A stretch of DNA of 64,000 nt from an uncultured Clostridia bacterium (GTDB taxonomy: Bacteria; Bacillota; Clostridia; Christensenellales; Borkfalkiaceae): the NCBI GenBank assembly GCA_947631195.1, contig CANRKK010000005.1, positions 1 to 64,000 on the forward strand. Direction: 5' to 3'. Position numbers and translations under genes: made by a program. Of the stretch, positions 1 to 9,272 are shown one piece after another (position 1 is the first letter of the stretch; every line of letters starts with the position of its first letter). Under the pieces are notes generated by a model. That model saw only the letters and a list, made by a program, of their open reading frames with translations. It was not told the DNA's origin and searched no databases.

Positions 1-691
<691 letters not shown>

Positions 692-706
692 TAATTGAGA
701 GTGTAG

Positions 707-718
707 AATTGAGAATTG
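707..718 (+). repeat. AATTGAGAATTG motif, left of the four-helix-bundle gene
   Basis: This short motif lies between hsdS and the 732-1097 gene. Its reverse complement (CAATTCTCAATT) recurs in the heptamer array at 1104-1160, so the small gene is flanked by inverted copies. A looser copy rich in AATTGA/AAATTG lies inside hsdS near 144-178. Confidence 0.6.
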
Positions 719-731
719 GGAGATGGAATAG

Positions 732-1097
732 ATGAATAAGAACGGTAATGCAATTTTACAGAAAAGCAAGAAATTTGCTTTGGATATAATCGGTCTTTAT
801 AAATTTTTGACTACAGATAAAAAAGAGTTTGTATTATCTAAACAAATTTTGCGCAGCGGAACGAGCATAGGCGCAAACGTCAATGAAGCGCAGGAAGCGC
901 AAAGTGCGGCGGATTTTATTTCAAAGCTCTCAATAGCATTAAAAGAGGCGCGTGAAACTGTATATTGGTTAGAATTATTGCATGAAAGCGGCTATATTTT
1001 TGAAGCTCAATTTCAAGACAATATAAGTGAATTGGATGAAATCATTTCTCTGCTCATATCAATTATCAAAACAAAAAAATCCAATTCAAAAATATAA
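732..1097 (+). CDS. Four-helix-bundle protein (S23/IVS-encoded protein family)
   Basis: 121 residues, almost entirely helical, with the family core LSKQILRSGTSIGANVNEAQ near residues 36-55 and KEARETVYWLELL near 73-85. These are hallmarks of the four-helix-bundle family first seen in 23S rRNA intervening sequences. A structural relative is the Avd accessory protein of diversity-generating retroelements. Members often sit between genes of type I restriction loci; their function there is not established. No reverse transcriptase or template/variable repeat is visible here, so a retroelement role is not supported. The start follows a GGGAGATGG ribosome site. The gene is A+T-rich and bracketed by inverted AATTGAG/CTCAATT repeats, which suggests it moved in as a unit. 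Confidence 0.8.
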   Translation: MNKNGNAILQKSKKFALDIIGLYKFLTTDKKEFVLSKQILRSGTSIGANVNEAQEAQSAADFISKLSIALKEARETVYWLELLHESGYIFEAQFQDNISELDEIISLLISIIKTKKSNSKI

Positions 1098-1103
1098 ATT
1101 TTC

Positions 1104-1160
1104 AATTCTCAATTTTCAATTCTCAATTCTCAATTCTCAATTCTCAATTCTCAATTCTCA
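1104..1160 (+). repeat. Heptanucleotide AATTCTC array upstream of hsdR
   Basis: Eight head-to-tail 7-bp units (1104-1159), all AATTCTC except the second (AATTTTC). The array ends about 20 bp before the hsdR ATG, immediately in front of the GGAGG ribosome site. Gain or loss of units would change the spacing of anything regulatory upstream of hsdR. Confidence 0.92.
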
Positions 1161-1180
1161 CTTTTTCATTCGGAGGAACT

Positions 1181-4100
1181 ATGTCCAACTTCAATCTTGT
1201 CACGCAATCTAACGAATCCACCGTTGTTGCGGAATATTTGCCTTCCCCGCGCCGCGCCGAATCTTACCAGAGCGAGGCGGAGTTAGAACGCGAATTTTTA
1301 CGCCTTTTGGGGGATATGGGGTATGAATATCTTGATATCCACGCCGAAGATGAGCTTATTCCGAACCTTCGCAAACAACTTGAACTTCTCAACAACTATG
1401 AGTTCACCGACAGCGAATGGGAGCAATTTTTCAAAAACTGCATTGCAGGCGCGAACGACGACATTGAGAAAAAGACCCGCCGTATTCAAGAGGATTTCGT
1501 CCAAATTCTACGCCGCGAAAACGGTGAGACGAAGAATATTTCTTTGATCGATAAGAAAAATATCCACAACAATCGCTTGCAGGTTATCCACCAATACACC
1601 GAAACTCACGGCGTGCGCGAAAACCGCTACGACGTCACTATTCTCGTCAACGGTCTGCCCCTCGTACATATTGAATTAAAACGCCGCGGCGTCGCCATCC
1701 GCGAGGCGTTCAATCAAATCAACCGCTATTCCCGCGACAGTTTTTGGGCGTCGAACGGGTTGTTTGATTATGTGCAGATTTTTGTCATTTCCAACGGCAC
1801 AAATACAAAATACTACTCCAACACCACGCGCTACAACCATATCAAGGAGGCGGAGAACGCGCACCGTAAAGGCAAGACGAGCAACAGCTTTGAGTTCACT
1901 TCATTTTGGGCGGACGCAAAAAATAAAATAATTCCCGACCTTGTGGACTTCACCAAAACTTTCTTTGCAAAACACACTCTTCTAAATATCTTAACGCGGT
2001 TTTGCGTATTTACGTCTGAAAATATGCTCCTCGTCATGCGACCGTATCAAATTGTCGCCACCGAAAAGATTTTGGAGCGTATTCAAATTGCCAAAAACTA
2101 TAAGTTCTACGGAAGCGTTAAAGCGGGCGGCTACGTTTGGCACACGACGGGCAGCGGCAAGACGCTCACATCATTTAAGACGGCGCAACTTGCCTCGCGG
2201 CTCGATTATATCGACAAAGTTCTTTTTGTGGTGGACAGAAAGGACCTTGACTATCAGACGATGAAGGAGTACGACCGTTTTGAAAAGGGTGCGGCGAACA
2301 GCAACACTTCGACCGCAATCTTAAAACGCCAGCTTGAAGATAACGGGGCAAAAATAATAATTACGACCATACAAAAGCTCTCCACTTTTATAAAGAAAAA
2401 TGCGGGGCATGCCGTCGCGGACAAGCACGTCGTTCTCATTTTCGATGAATGTCACCGCAGCCAATTCGGCGATATGCACCTTGCAATCACAAAGTTTTTC
2501 AAAAAATATTATTTATTCGGCTTTACGGGAACACCTATTTTTTCGGTCAATGCTCTCTCGTCGGGTAATCCCACTATGCGCACTACCGAGCAGGCGTTCG
2601 GCATGAAACTTCATACATATACAATCGTGGACGCTATAAACGATAAAAACGTGTTGCCTTTCCGCGTGGACTATATTTCCACGATGAAGGAAGAGCCGGA
2701 TATCGACGACAAGGAAGTTTGGGATATTGACCGCGAAAAGGCGTTTCTTGCGCCCGAACGTATTTCCAAGGTCGTCGAATATATTCTCGACCACTTCGCT
2801 CAAAAGACCAAACAGAACGAAAAATCGTATGCTTTCCGGCAGCTCGTGAATATTGAGGAAGTCGCCCGTGCCAAGAGCGGTTCGGATGCGCAGGAGCTTC
2901 GCAACAAAGTGCAGTTAAAGGGGTTTAATTCAATTTTTGCAGTTTCTTCCGTTGAGGCGGCAAAACTTTACTATCTCGAATTTCAAAAGCAAATGAAGGC
3001 GCATCCCGAAAAAGCGCTCAAGATTGCCACAATATACAGTTTTGCGGCAAACGAAGAAGAACAGGACGGACTGCTCGGCGAGGAAAATTCAGACAATACC
3101 AACGGATTGGACGCTTCATCGCGCGATTTCTTGGATGGTGCAATAAAAGAATATAATGCATACTTTGGGACAAATTACGATACGTCGAGCGAGAAATTCC
3201 CCAACTATTATAAAGACGTTTCGCTCCGCATGAAGAATAAAGAGATTGATATTCTCATTGTTGTCAACATGTTCCTCACGGGTTTTGATGCGACTACGCT
3301 CAATACTCTTTGGGTGGATAAAAACCTGAAAATGCACGGGCTCGTGCAGGCATATTCCCGCACCAACCGTATTTTGAATACCATTAAGACGTTCGGGAAT
3401 ATCGTCTGTTTCCGCAATCTGCAAAAACGTACGGACGAGGCAATTTCTCTGTTTGGCGACAGGGAGGCGGGCGGCGTTGTGCTTATGCGCGGCTATAAAG
3501 ATTATCTCAACGGCTACACGGACGACAATGGAGAATACCATAAGGGATATACCGACCTTGTCGGCGAATTGCAAATTGATTTCCCGCTTTGCGAGGAACG
3601 CATTACCGGAGAGGAAAGACAAAAGCAATTTATCCGCCTTTTTGGCGCGCTCTTGCGGATGCGCAATCTTCTCACTTGCTACGACGATTTCAAGGAGGAT
3701 GATATTCTCTCCGAACGGGATTTACAGGACTATTGCGGACGGTATCAGGACCTCCGCGACGAGTGGAAAGCAAAAGCGGCGCACGGAGAGAAAGAGGATA
3801 TCAGCGGCGATATCGTGTTTGAGATTGAACTTATCAAGCAGATAGAAATCAATATTGATTATATTTTGCTCCTCGTTACTAAATATCACGATACTCATTG
3901 CCAAGATAAAGAGGTGCTTATCACTATTCGCAAGGCAATCGACGCAAGTCCCGAGCTTCGTAGCAAAAAGGCGCTTATCGAAAACTTTATTGCCGGCATT
4001 ACCGACGTCACTGACGTGATGAGCGAATGGCATGAATACGTCGCCGCCGAGAAGGAAAAGCAACTCACGGAGATTATTTCTGAGGAAAATTTGAAGGAGG

Positions 4101-4282
4101 AGGAGACGAGAAAATTTATCGCAAATGCTTTCCGTGACGGAGAGGTGCGTACGACAGGGACAGATATCGACAGAATTATGCCGCCCATTTCTCGCTTCGG
4201 TGGCGGTGACCGCGCCAAGAAAAAGATGACCGTAATCGAAAAGATTAAGGCGTTTTTTGAACGCTTCTTTGGAATTGGGTGA
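1181..4282 (+). CDS. hsdR: Type I restriction enzyme subunit HsdR
   Basis: 1033 residues, the usual size for HsdR, the ATP-dependent DNA translocase and nuclease of the complex. A PD-(D/E)XK nuclease site is visible as Asp151, Glu165 and Lys167 (in HIELKRR). The SF2 motor follows: Walker A HTTGSGKT at 321-328, a DECH box at 422-425, the FTGTP motif near 448, and a late motif VQAYSRTNR. A C-terminal helical region would contact HsdM. Start ATG 1181 follows CGGAGGAACT, a good ribosome site. The gene ends in a clear intrinsic terminator at 4385-4412. No frameshift is seen, so the restriction subunit looks intact. Whether the complex is active should depend on the hsdS repeat. Confidence 0.97.
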   Translation: MSNFNLVTQSNESTVVAEYLPSPRRAESYQSEAELEREFLRLLGDMGYEYLDIHAEDELIPNLRKQLELLNNYEFTDSEWEQFFKNCIAGANDDIEKKTRRIQEDFVQILRRENGETKNISLIDKKNIHNNRLQVIHQYTETHGVRENRYDVTILVNGLPLVHIELKRRGVAIREAFNQINRYSRDSFWASNGLFDYVQIFVISNGTNTKYYSNTTRYNHIKEAENAHRKGKTSNSFEFTSFWADAKNKIIPDLVDFTKTFFAKHTLLNILTRFCVFTSENMLLVMRPYQIVATEKILERIQIAKNYKFYGSVKAGGYVWHTTGSGKTLTSFKTAQLASRLDYIDKVLFVVDRKDLDYQTMKEYDRFEKGAANSNTSTAILKRQLEDNGAKIIITTIQKLSTFIKKNAGHAVADKHVVLIFDECHRSQFGDMHLAITKFFKKYYLFGFTGTPIFSVNALSSGNPTMRTTEQAFGMKLHTYTIVDAINDKNVLPFRVDYISTMKEEPDIDDKEVWDIDREKAFLAPERISKVVEYILDHFAQKTKQNEKSYAFRQLVNIEEVARAKSGSDAQELRNKVQLKGFNSIFAVSSVEAAKLYYLEFQKQMKAHPEKALKIATIYSFAANEEEQDGLLGEENSDNTNGLDASSRDFLDGAIKEYNAYFGTNYDTSSEKFPNYYKDVSLRMKNKEIDILIVVNMFLTGFDATTLNTLWVDKNLKMHGLVQAYSRTNRILNTIKTFGNIVCFRNLQKRTDEAISLFGDREAGGVVLMRGYKDYLNGYTDDNGEYHKGYTDLVGELQIDFPLCEERITGEERQKQFIRLFGALLRMRNLLTCYDDFKEDDILSERDLQDYCGRYQDLRDEWKAKAAHGEKEDISGDIVFEIELIKQIEINIDYILLLVTKYHDTHCQDKEVLITIRKAIDASPELRSKKALIENFIAGITDVTDVMSEWHEYVAAEKEKQLTEIISEENLKEEETRKFIANAFRDGEVRTTGTDIDRIMPPISRFGGGDRAKKKMTVIEKIKAFFERFFGIG

Positions 4283-4384
4283 GAGAAGGAAACGTTGATT
4301 CGGCGGATGTCAGACAATAAATCAAGTGCGTATACGGTTGTATAAGAATAAAATTTTTGTGCCTTGATACGAAGATGTAAACTG

Positions 4385-4412
4385 ACAGTCCTTGAACAAA
4401 GGGCTGTTTTTT
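4385..4412 (+). terminator. Intrinsic terminator after hsdR
   Basis: ACAGTCC and GGGCTGT pair around a 9-nt loop, followed by a run of T. The rest of 4283-4561 holds only a C-rich stretch (4440-4510) with no supported gene. Confidence 0.75.
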
Positions 4413-4561
4413 CTGCATATCGTCTTTTGTTATGACAAAACGGCGGGTGAGCCCCGCCGACTCCCCCGACCCCGCCGCCCCTGCCGACTCATCCGGCTCA
4501 CCCGACCAATCTCCTCCCCAAAATCCCGCCCCTTAAAAAGAGCGATTTAGTCCAAAAATCT

Positions 4562-4590
4562 TCATAACCCGCCAAAAAGCGACATAAACT
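4562..4590 (+). promoter_or_regulatory. Candidate SigmaE-type promoter of spoIIID
   Basis: TCATAAC (4562-4568), a 14-bp spacer and CATAAACT (4583-4590) resemble the mother-cell SigmaE consensus (-35 KMATATT, -10 CATACAAT). The start point would be about 23 bp before the spoIIID ATG. In Bacillus subtilis spoIIID is a SigmaE gene. The match is imperfect and no experiment supports it here. Confidence 0.45.
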
Positions 4591-4619
4591 AATACTACTT
4601 AAAATTCCGAGGTTGGTTT

Positions 4620-4892
4620 ATGCAGGATTACATATCGGAGCGGGTGATAAAAGAGGGATTGTACATAATGGAGACGGGCAAAACCGTCCGTGCCGCCGCC
4701 GAATACTTTCACGTCAGCAAATCCACCGTGCACAAGGACGTGACGGAGCGGCTGAAAGCGATAGACAAACAACTGTATAAAAACGTGCGCCGCGTGCTGG
4801 ATAAAAATCTCTCCGAGCGGCACATAAGAGGGGGCATGGCCACAAAAAACAAATATAAGCGCACAAAGCAGGGGCGCGGCCGCAGGGTGTGA
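4620..4892 (+). CDS. spoIIID: Sporulation transcriptional regulator SpoIIID
   Basis: 90 residues; the B. subtilis protein has 93. It follows the SpoIIID plan: an N-terminal DYISERVIKEG helix, a helix-turn-helix near 20-45 with the recognition-helix string VSKSTVHKDVTERL, and a basic C-terminal segment with HIRGGMATKNKYK. SpoIIID binds DNA as a monomer and activates or represses many SigmaE-dependent genes in the mother cell. The start follows GAGGTTGG. It stands alone between hsdR and an acyl-CoA dehydratase activase, with its own candidate SigmaE promoter. Its presence suggests the organism can form spores. Confidence 0.95.
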   Translation: MQDYISERVIKEGLYIMETGKTVRAAAEYFHVSKSTVHKDVTERLKAIDKQLYKNVRRVLDKNLSERHIRGGMATKNKYKRTKQGRGRRV

Positions 4893-4938
4893 TTTGAAAA
4901 AATTTGCACATTTTCACAAAAAATACCGCTTTATAAAT

Positions 4939-4968
4939 TTGTAAAAAACTATAACGTTATGCTATAAT
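4939..4968 (+). promoter_or_regulatory. SigmaA-type promoter of the activase operon
   Basis: TTGTAA (4939-4944), an 18-bp spacer and TATAAT (4963-4968). The ATG at 5001 lies 32 bp downstream, which favours it over the in-frame TTG at 4974 that sits too close to the start point. Confidence 0.7.
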
Positions 4969-5000
4969 TATTTTTGACTTATTATAAAACGGAATACGCC

Positions 5001-7922
5001 ATGTCCAAACTACTTGGAATAGACGTCGGCTCCACCACCGTAAAGGCGGCGGTGATCGACGGTGAAAATATAATATACAGCTCCTACGTGCGCCATTTTT
5101 CGCGCGTCAAGGAAACGGTTTTGGCCGAACTCGAAAAAATCGGCAAACAGTTTCCGGGCGAGTATTCTGTAGCCATAACCGGCAGCGCAGGTCTGGGGCT
5201 TTCCCAGCGCAGCAACGTCGCCTTCGTGCAGGAGGTGCAGGCTGCGTTTATTGCTATACGCAAGTACTATCCCCAAACGGACGTCGCGGTGGAGCTCGGC
5301 GGCGAGGATGCAAAGATAATTTTCGTTACGGGCGGCACCGAACAGCGCATGAACGGCAGTTGCGCGGGTGGCACGGGCGCGTTTATCGACCAGATGGCCA
5401 CCCTGTTGAACATCACGGTGGAGGAAATGGATAAGTTGGCTCTCAGGGCCGAAAAAACCTATCCCATAGCCTCGCGCTGCGGCGTGTTTGCCAAGTCCGA
5501 TATCCAGCCCCTCTTAAACCAGGGCGCCAAAAAGGAGGACATCTCGGCCTCTATTTTTCAGGCGGTGGTGGACCAGACCGTTTCTGGGTTGGCGCAGGGG
5601 CGCAAAATCAAGGGACGCGTGCTGTTTTTGGGCGGCCCGCTCTACTTTTTAAAGGGTCTCAGAAAGGCCTTTAAAACCACCTTAAAACTTGCGGACGGTG
5701 ACGCGATTTTTCCCGATAACGCCCCCTGTTTTATGTCCATAGGCGCGGCGCTCTACGCGAAGAACGTGGAGGCGGAGGACCTCAAATCGGTCATCGCAAA
5801 GATCTCCGCCGCCAAGGGCAGCGACGACATAGTGACGGGCAAACCTCTGTTTGAAAGCAAGGAGGAATACGCCGCCTTTGTAAAGCGCCACCGCGCTACC
5901 GACCTGCAATTTACGGATATAGCCACCTACGCGGGCGACTGCTACATAGGGATCGATTCGGGCTCAACCACAACCAAGCTCATCGCCGTCACGCCCGATT
6001 TCAAAATTTTATGGTCCCACTACCAGTCCAACAACGGCCAGCCCCTCGACATAGTTATAAATAAGCTCAAGGAATTTATTAAGCTCGGCTGCGGCAGAGT
6101 AAAGATAGCCGGCAGCGCGGTTACGGGCTACGGCGAGGACCTGATAAAGAGCGCGATTAAGGCCGACTTCGGCATAGTTGAAACGGTTGCCCACTTCAAG
6201 GCGGCCCTCCATTTCAATCCCAAGGTGGATTTTATCATCGATATCGGCGGGCAGGACATAAAGTGCTTCAAAATCAAGCACGGCGCGATAGATTCCATAA
6301 TGCTCAACGAGGCTTGCTCCTCGGGTTGCGGTTCGTTTATTCAGACTTTTGCCCGCGCCATGGGAATGGAGATAGACAAATTCTCGCAGGAAGGTCTGTA
6401 CGCCAGGCATCCCGTCGAACTCGGTTCCCGCTGCACAGTGTTTATGAACAGCGCGGTAAAGCAGGCCCAGAAGGAGGGCGCGGGGGTGGACGACATCTCG
6501 GCGGGTCTCTCCTCGTCGATAGTAAAAAATGCAATCTACAAGGTTATACGCGCTTCGAGCGCGGACGAACTCGGCCAGAACATAGTGGTGCAGGGCGGCA
6601 CGTTTTTAAACGACGCCGTGCTCCGTTCGTTCGAGATAGAAACGGGCAAAAACGTAATACGTCCCGGCATTGCGGGGCTTATGGGCGCCTTCGGCGCGGC
6701 GCTGTACGCAATGGAAAATATCCGCGGCGAAAGCTCCACCATCTCCTTGGAGGAGCTCGAAAGTTTTACATATTCCTCGCAATCGGCAAATTGCCACGGC
6801 TGCACTTCAAATTGCAACGTCAACTTCATCCGCTTTAACGACGGCAGAAAATACGTTTCGGGCAACAAGTGCGAGCGCGGCGCGGGTCTAAAGCCCGTAT
6901 CTGCCGAATACGACATCTATTCCTACAAGCAGGGCCGCCTGCCCGAGAGTATTCACGGCAATCCCGGCAAAATGGGCAGGGTGGGGCTTCCTTTGCAGCT
7001 CGGAATGTATGAGCAGCTTCCTCTTTGGGCGGGCTTTTTCGAGAGTCTCGGCTTTCAGGTGGTTCTCTCAGAAAAGTCCTCGCGCAGTCTCTATTTCAAG
7101 GGCCAGCACACCGTTGCCTCCGACACGGCCTGCTATCCCGCAAAACTTATGCACGGGCACATAGAGAGCCTTTTGGACGAGGGCGTGGACTTTATCTTCA
7201 TGCCCTGCGAGAGCTACAACATCGACGAGCATTGCTCCACAAACCATTATAATTGCCCCGTCGTCGCCTATTATCCCGAACTTTTAAAGGCCAACAACGA
7301 GCGTTTGAACGACGGTAATTTTATAATGCCGTACATAGATCTCAATATGGAAAAGTCCACGGTGGCAAAGCTGCACGCCGTGTTCAAAAAATATCATTTC
7401 ACCAAAAAACAGATAAAAAACGCGCTCAAAGAGGGTTTTGAGCGGCTTGAAAGCTATCACGCGGACGTAAAGGAAAAGGCCGACGAAATTTTGTGGAAGG
7501 CAACCGAGGCCGGCAAGCAGATAATAGTGCTGGCGGGCAGGCCCTATCATTTAGACCCCGAAATCAATCACGGCATAAACAAACTTCTCACGTCCCTCAA
7601 TCTCGCCGTGCTCTCCGAGGACAGCATATACGAAAAGAGCGAGATAGTAAAGGTCAACGTCTTAAACCAGTGGACCTATCACGCCAGACTGTACAGGGCG
7701 GCCAACTTCGCCTGCTCGCGCAGCAACGTAAATTTAGTCCAGTTGGTTTCTTTCGGGTGCGGGCTGGACGCCATCACAACCGACGAAGTCCGCTCCATAA
7801 TGGAAAAAAACGGCAAACTCTACACGCAGATCAAGATAGACGAAATCAACAATTTAGGCGTGGTAAAAATCCGTCTCCGCAGCATGCTTGCGGCCATAGA
7901 GGAGGCGGAAAAACATAAGTAA
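5001..7922 (+). CDS. 2-hydroxyacyl-CoA dehydratase activase, two BcrA/BadF modules plus DUF2229
   Basis: 973 residues. Two ASKHA-type ATPase modules of the BcrAD/BadFG family are present, starting at LLGIDVGSTTVK (residue 4) and YIGIDSGSTTTK (near 315), followed by a DUF2229 region with YPAKLMHG and FMPCESYN. Each module keeps a cysteine pair 39 residues apart, Cys121/Cys160 and Cys439/Cys478. This is the spacing of the [4Fe-4S] ligands of the glutaconate-pathway activator HgdC (Cys127/Cys166). Such activators couple ATP hydrolysis to a one-electron transfer onto a dehydratase. Related proteins are often about 1400 residues with the dehydratase part fused on; here that part is the next gene, one base away. 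The true substrate is unknown. Confidence 0.88.
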   Translation: MSKLLGIDVGSTTVKAAVIDGENIIYSSYVRHFSRVKETVLAELEKIGKQFPGEYSVAITGSAGLGLSQRSNVAFVQEVQAAFIAIRKYYPQTDVAVELGGEDAKIIFVTGGTEQRMNGSCAGGTGAFIDQMATLLNITVEEMDKLALRAEKTYPIASRCGVFAKSDIQPLLNQGAKKEDISASIFQAVVDQTVSGLAQGRKIKGRVLFLGGPLYFLKGLRKAFKTTLKLADGDAIFPDNAPCFMSIGAALYAKNVEAEDLKSVIAKISAAKGSDDIVTGKPLFESKEEYAAFVKRHRATDLQFTDIATYAGDCYIGIDSGSTTTKLIAVTPDFKILWSHYQSNNGQPLDIVINKLKEFIKLGCGRVKIAGSAVTGYGEDLIKSAIKADFGIVETVAHFKAALHFNPKVDFIIDIGGQDIKCFKIKHGAIDSIMLNEACSSGCGSFIQTFARAMGMEIDKFSQEGLYARHPVELGSRCTVFMNSAVKQAQKEGAGVDDISAGLSSSIVKNAIYKVIRASSADELGQNIVVQGGTFLNDAVLRSFEIETGKNVIRPGIAGLMGAFGAALYAMENIRGESSTISLEELESFTYSSQSANCHGCTSNCNVNFIRFNDGRKYVSGNKCERGAGLKPVSAEYDIYSYKQGRLPESIHGNPGKMGRVGLPLQLGMYEQLPLWAGFFESLGFQVVLSEKSSRSLYFKGQHTVASDTACYPAKLMHGHIESLLDEGVDFIFMPCESYNIDEHCSTNHYNCPVVAYYPELLKANNERLNDGNFIMPYIDLNMEKSTVAKLHAVFKKYHFTKKQIKNALKEGFERLESYHADVKEKADEILWKATEAGKQIIVLAGRPYHLDPEINHGINKLLTSLNLAVLSEDSIYEKSEIVKVNVLNQWTYHARLYRAANFACSRSNVNLVQLVSFGCGLDAITTDEVRSIMEKNGKLYTQIKIDEINNLGVVKIRLRSMLAAIEEAEKHK

Positions 7923-7923
7923 A

Positions 7924-9174
7924 ATGGAAGAGATACGCGACTACACAAACGACTATCCCAAGTGGGACAAGTCCATGAAACAGACCCATAAAATTCTCGT
8001 GCCGGACATGCTCCCGTGGCACTTTTTGATAATACAGGAGGTGCTGAGGTTAGAGGGCTACGATATCGAAGTGCTCAAAAACGAAAACCGCACCGTGATA
8101 GACGAGGGCTTAAAGCACGTACACAACGACACGTGCTACCCCTGCCTGTGCGTCGTGGGGCAGTATATCGACGCGCTGAAGAGCGGCAAATACGATTTGG
8201 AGCACACCGCGCTGATGATAACGCAGACGGGCGGCGGATGCAGGGCCTCCAACTATATGCCGCTCATAAGAAAGGCCATAAAGGCCGAGTTCCCGCAGGT
8301 GCCCGTGGTTTCGGTCAACTTTTCGGGGCTCGAAAAGGACAGCTCCTTTGAAATAGGCGCCAAACTGTTTATAAAACTGGCATATTCCATAATCTACGGC
8401 GACTCCATAATGTGGTGCTACAACCAGACAAAGCCGTACGAGGTTGAAGCGGGCGCCGCCGACAGCGCGCGCGACATGGCGGTAAACTACGTCGTGGACA
8501 AGTTCAAACGGGGCGGATACGCAAAGTATAAAAAGATAAACAGGCATATAATTTCCCTCTTTGCAAAAGTGGAGCGCAGGCAGGAGCAAAAGGTAAAGGT
8601 GGGCGTCGTGGGCGAAATATACGTCAAGTATTCCCGCCTCGGCAACAACAATCTCGAAAAGTTTTTGCTTTCGGAAAATTGCGAGCCCGTCGTGCCCGCC
8701 CTTTTGGACTTCGTCCTGTACTGCATTGTAAACGTTGTAAACGACGGCAAACTCTACGGCCACAGCAAGTCCAAGGCGTTTATATACAATCTGGTGTATA
8801 AATTGCTGCACCGCATGCAGAAAAACATAATAAAGGAATTTATAAAAGAGGGCACATTTATGCCCGTGCACGATTTTGAACATCTCCGCCGCTGCGCCGA
8901 CAAGGTTTTAAACCAGGGCGTAAAGATGGGGGAGGGCTGGCTTATTCCCGCCGAAATGGCCGCGCTTGCCGAAACGGGCGTGCCCAATATAGTGTGCACC
9001 CAGCCGTTCGGGTGTCTGCCCAACCACATAGCAGGGAAAGGCTCTATACGCACCTTAAAGGAGCTTTATAAAAACGAAAACATCGTGGCGGTGGACTACG
9101 ACCCCTCCGCAACGAAAGTCAACCAGGAAAACCGTATAAAGCTTATGCTCGCCACGGCAAGGGAAAACAATTGA
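7924..9174 (+). CDS. 2-hydroxyacyl-CoA dehydratase-like protein (HgdB-type)
   Basis: 416 residues. It resembles the D-component of 2-hydroxyacyl-CoA dehydratases, with conserved cysteine regions DTCYPCLCVVGQY (near 58-70), TQTGGGCRASNY (near 98-110) and TQPFGCLPNHI (near 358-370) that would hold an Fe-S cluster. It is separated from the two-module activase by a single base, and a GGAGG inside the end of that gene probably serves it. In many anaerobes this segment is the C-terminal part of one long polypeptide, so the pair is best seen as a split version. Role and substrate are unassigned. Confidence 0.82.
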   Translation: MEEIRDYTNDYPKWDKSMKQTHKILVPDMLPWHFLIIQEVLRLEGYDIEVLKNENRTVIDEGLKHVHNDTCYPCLCVVGQYIDALKSGKYDLEHTALMITQTGGGCRASNYMPLIRKAIKAEFPQVPVVSVNFSGLEKDSSFEIGAKLFIKLAYSIIYGDSIMWCYNQTKPYEVEAGAADSARDMAVNYVVDKFKRGGYAKYKKINRHIISLFAKVERRQEQKVKVGVVGEIYVKYSRLGNNNLEKFLLSENCEPVVPALLDFVLYCIVNVVNDGKLYGHSKSKAFIYNLVYKLLHRMQKNIIKEFIKEGTFMPVHDFEHLRRCADKVLNQGVKMGEGWLIPAEMAALAETGVPNIVCTQPFGCLPNHIAGKGSIRTLKELYKNENIVAVDYDPSATKVNQENRIKLMLATARENN

Positions 9175-9232
9175 CCCGTCCGCTAAACCCCTCATATACT
9201 GCAAAAAAAATTCAATTATAGCCACAAAAATA

Positions 9233-9258
9233 AGGCCCGCGGGTTGCTCCGCGGGCCT
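9233..9258. terminator. Bidirectional terminator between convergent genes
   Basis: AGGCCCGCGG and CCGCGGGCCT form a perfect 10-bp stem with a 6-nt loop. On the minus strand a TTATTTTTG run follows, serving the nitroreductase gene; it also stops the activase operon. Confidence 0.85.
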
Positions 9259-9272
9259 ATGCGTATAAATTT

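Noticed and set aside
732-1097. Four-helix-bundle gene as the Avd protein of a diversity-generating retroelement
   Set aside because: No reverse transcriptase and no adenine-biased template/variable repeat pair is visible nearby.
1027-1212. Open frame across the AATTCTC repeat
   Set aside because: It only reads the heptamer repeat and the start of hsdR in the wrong frame.
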